DNA from: VGXO01 sp964614695
Lineage (GTDB): Bacteria > Planctomycetota > Phycisphaerae > Phycisphaerales > SM1A02
Direction of reading: 5' to 3'
Length of the DNA stretch: 16,299 bases
NCBI GenBank assembly: GCA_964614695.1
Contig: CAZTMB010000064.1
Location: 1-16,299, forward strand
In this document: piece after piece, positions 13,692 through 16,299 of the stretch
Position numbering within the stretch: the stretch's first letter is position 1
How the letters are laid out: each line of letters begins with the position of its first letter
The notes under the pieces: generated by a model
The model's input: the letters and a program-made list of their open reading frames with translations, nothing else
Database searches by the model: none
Told to the model about the DNA's origin: nothing
Program-made: the position numbers and the translations under genes

Positions 13692-16299
13692 ATGACTTCT
13701 TCCGAAGACGACTCGCCCGATGCCGATCGCCCCGCCGGCCGCGACACCGACGCCGGTCGCTGGGCCGAGGCGTGGCATCGCGAACTCGACGCGGAGGCCT
13801 CGGAGTCGTGGATGCGAATCCGCGCGGAACTCGATCCGCTGCTCGAGGCGTGCGAGTCATCGGGCGATATCGGCGAGGTCGGGGACGTGCCGAACCGACT
13901 CGCGCCGTTTCTCGACGCGATGCGATCGGACTTCGATCTGCTTCGGCCGCGATCGGTCGCGAGCGAAACCGAGGCGAGCGATGCGGCCTCGGTGGCGCAT
14001 GCCGCCGGGTCATTGGCGCCCGGAACCACTCTTGGCGGCTGCGAGATCATGCGGGTTGCCGGTCGCGGCGGCATGGGCGAGGTCTACGAGGCGATCGATC
14101 GCTCGCTCGGAGCCGATTCGGAGCGCCGCGTCGCCTTGAAGCTCCTGCCGGCCGAGCCGACCGGATCGTCCCGTGCGTCGCTTGCCGCGGCGCTTCACCG
14201 CGACGTGGCGGCACTCTCGCGGATCGAGCATCCCTCGATCGCACGGCTCTATCGCGCCGGCGTCGATCGCACGTCCGACGGGGTCGAGCACGCCTACCTC
14301 GTGACCGAGTTCGTCGAGGGAGTCCCGCTGCTGCAGTTCGCCGAGGACCGCTGCGGACGCGATCCTCGCTGCCGCGCGAACCTCGCAATCGAGCTCGGCG
14401 AGCGCCTTGCCGACGNNNNNNNNNNNNNNNNNNNNNNNNNNNNNNNNNNNNNNNNNNNNNNNNNNNNNNNNNNNNNNNNNNNNNNNNNNNNNNNNNNNNN
14501 NNNNNNNNNNNNNNNGATCCTCGCTGCCGCGCGAACCTCGCAATCGAGCTCGGCGAGCGCCTTGCCGACGCACTCGCAGCCTCGCATGCGCAAGGCGTGG
14601 TGCACCGAGACGTCAAGAGTTCGAACGTCCTCGTGCGGAAGGACGGATCGCTCGCGGTCGTCGACTTCGGCATCGCGGCGCTGGCCGACGGCGAAGCGTC
14701 CGATGACAGCACTCTTGCCGATCGACTGACCATGCAGCCCGACGCCGCGGGCTCGATCTCGGCGATCAGTCCCGAGCGAGCGCGGGGCCGCTTCGGCGGA
14801 CCGCGCGAGGACGTCTGGGCGATCGGCGTCCTGCTCTTCGAGATCGCGACTGCGCAGCGTCCCATCGCGATCGAGGGGCTCTCGATCTACGAAGCGATCC
14901 GGCGAATTGGCGATGCGCCTCCGCCGGCGATTCGGGCCGTCGCGCCCGAGATTCCGCGCGATCTCGCGGTCGTCATCGACCGATGCCTCGCGTTCGATCC
15001 GGCGGATCGCTATCCCGACGCGGCGGCGGTGCGCGACGAACTGGCCCTCGTGCGGCAAGGCTTCGCGCCGCGGGCTCGGCCGATCGGTGCCTGGGGCCGG
15101 TCGTGGCGCCTTGCGAAGCGCCATCCGGTCGCAAGCCTGCTCGCGCTCGCGACCGCGCTTGCCTTGATCGGCGGAACGCTTGTCGCCAGTGCGCTTGCCG
15201 TGCAGGCGAGAAGGTCCCAGGCAATCGCCGAGGATCGCGAGCAGGTCGTGCGCACCGTCGCCGATGGGCTGCTCGTCGAGGTCGCCGACTCGCTCCGCAC
15301 GATTCCCGGCGCGACCGCGGCGCGGCAGCGCCTGCTTGAGATCGGGCTCGCCTATGCCGAGGCGGTCGGCGAGGAGTCGTTCCTCGCGAGCGATCGCGAC
15401 GCGGCGCTTGAACTGGCGCGGGCGGTCTTCACGCTCGGCGAACTGCATCGGCAGCAGCAGCCCAACGCGAGCGAAGACGCCCTCGGCCGAGCCGCATTCG
15501 AGCGGACGAGCGAACTCGCGCGGCTCGCCGCGCAGGCGTCCGGCGGACCTGATGCGGAGGCTCTCGGTCTCGCGGCGAACGCCGATTCGCTCTCGATCCA
15601 GGGCCGGCCCGGATGGTCGCTTGAGCAGATGAATCAAGCGTGGTCGGAGACGATCGATCTCGCCGAGCAGGCGCTTGCCGTCGATCCGCAGCAGGCGGAC
15701 GCGCTGATCGGGCTCTACCGGTCCTGCCTTCGGATCGGCGATCGGGCACGACTCGACGGCGATCGCGATCGGGCGATGGAACTCTTCACTCGCGCCGTCG
15801 CGGCGACGGAGCGGCTCGTCGAATCGCATCCGGAGCTGCCGCGATCGTGGTTCCATCACGGCGCGGCGCTCAACTCGATGTGGTGGCTTCTCTACAAGGA
15901 CTTCCAGGAGGGCAATGAGGCTCGGATCCTCGAGACCTTCGACGCCATGATCGAAGCCGAGCGCCGCGAGGACGCGATCCTCTCGACCACGAACTCGAGT
16001 TCGTCGATGGCGATCTCGCAGATGACCCGCACCTATCTCGCGATCGAGTTCGGCCTGATCGATGGCGCCGAGGCCGAAGCGATGCTTGCCGAGCTCGAGG
16101 CCTCGATCGTCGCGATCAGCGAGTCGGAGCCGGAGCTCGGCCTCTTGCGCCGCCGTCGCGCCGAGGCGCACCTGCGACGAGGTCAGTCGCTCGAACTGCT
16201 CGTCGAGCGGGCGATCGAGTCCGGCGACGAGTCCGAGGCGAGGCGTCTTGCCGCCGATGCCGCGGTCGCCTTCGAGTCGCTCGTCGAGGTGCAGCGGGA
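13692..16299 (+). CDS. Hanks-type Ser/Thr protein kinase with one membrane helix and a helical C-terminal region (partial, interrupted by a scaffold gap)
   Basis: The gene starts at ATG 13692 and runs off the window; at least 817 codons remain once the gap artefact is removed. Residues 1-112 are an acidic, partly helical N-terminal region. The kinase domain then shows the glycine loop GRGGMGEVYEA (124-134), Lys150 in VALK, HRDVKSSN with catalytic Asp255, DFG at 273-275 and SPERARG as the P+1 segment (gap-collapsed numbering). The alpha-C Glu position appears to be Asp171. A hydrophobic helix (HPVASLLALATALALIGGTL, about 15121-15180) suggests one membrane crossing, followed by an Ala/Leu/Arg-rich helical region resembling TPR repeats. 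Read literally, the frame is lost at the N run; before it the frame starts on positions divisible by 3 and after it on positions with remainder 2. Collapsing the duplicated 55 bp plus the gap joins them. Confidence 0.88.
14361..14415 (+). repeat. 55-bp gap-flanking duplicate, left copy
   Basis: These 55 bases are identical to 14516-14570 and abut the N run. The size and position fit a contig-end k-mer overlap left unmerged by scaffolding. Confidence 0.95.
14416..14515. other. Scaffold gap of 100 N
   Basis: Exactly 100 N bases, a common default for gaps of unknown length. With identical 55-bp flanks the true gap is probably absent. Confidence 0.98.
14516..14570 (+). repeat. 55-bp gap-flanking duplicate, right copy
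   Basis: Identical to 14361-14415. It encodes the same kinase segment (RANLAIELGERLAD) and leads directly into ALAASHAQGVVHRDVK, which completes the catalytic loop. Confidence 0.95.

Noticed and set aside
14361..14570. True direct repeat or mobile-element target duplication around the gap
   Set aside because: The copies abut the N run exactly and collapse to an intact gene, which fits a contig overlap better.
14416..14729. Kinase ending at about 14729 after the N run
   Set aside because: This reads across the gap in the wrong frame; residues after it are Arg/Ser-rich nonsense, whereas the other frame has HRD and DFG motifs.

Overview
This is a very GC-rich window with strong G/C preference at third codon positions. 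It probably comes from a draft genome or metagenome bin of Planctomycetota, most likely a Phycisphaerae/Phycisphaerales-type bacterium. The lineage call is an inference. It rests on dockerin-like 'GDVDGNGAVNGADL...GSWG' tails, a Cys-rich 'DCCE...DPTCC...WDAAC' module, a 'FDDGxGPALYAGG' propeller, and a planctomycete-style ECF sigma factor next to a Hanks-type kinase with one membrane helix. No rRNA, tRNA, CRISPR array or insertion sequence was seen.

Left part (1-3741): the tail of an unidentified plus-strand gene converges on a minus-strand block. That block is metK, then rsmB 7 bp downstream, then about 480-500 bp with no convincing gene, then a PtsN-like PTS IIA protein. MetK makes S-adenosylmethionine and RsmB consumes it to methylate 16S rRNA, so their close spacing makes sense.

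Middle (3742-7613): a divergent intergenic region separates metK from a secreted subtilisin-like (S8) protease that ends in two dockerin-like calcium loops. Next come a DUF151/bifunctional-nuclease-family protein and the tRNA pseudouridine synthase TruD, which overlap by 10 bp.

Right part (7946-16299): a secreted multidomain protein of about 1581 residues fills 4.7 kb. In order it holds a signal peptide, two dockerin-like loops at the N-terminus, beta-sandwich regions, a prodomain, an S8 catalytic domain with a Ser where the oxyanion Asn is expected, a beta-sandwich, a 12-Cys module, a BACON-like domain between two copies of a carboxypeptidase-regulatory-like module, and a seven-blade propeller. 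An ECF sigma factor and a Ser/Thr kinase follow; the kinase runs off the window end.

The kinase gene contains a 100-N scaffold gap. The 55 bases on either side of the gap are identical. Removing the gap plus one copy restores one continuous reading frame through the HRD and DFG motifs, so the break is almost certainly an assembly artefact. The sigma/kinase pair and the two dockerin-tagged proteases are the most system-like parts of the window. Nothing in the sequence proves that they act together.
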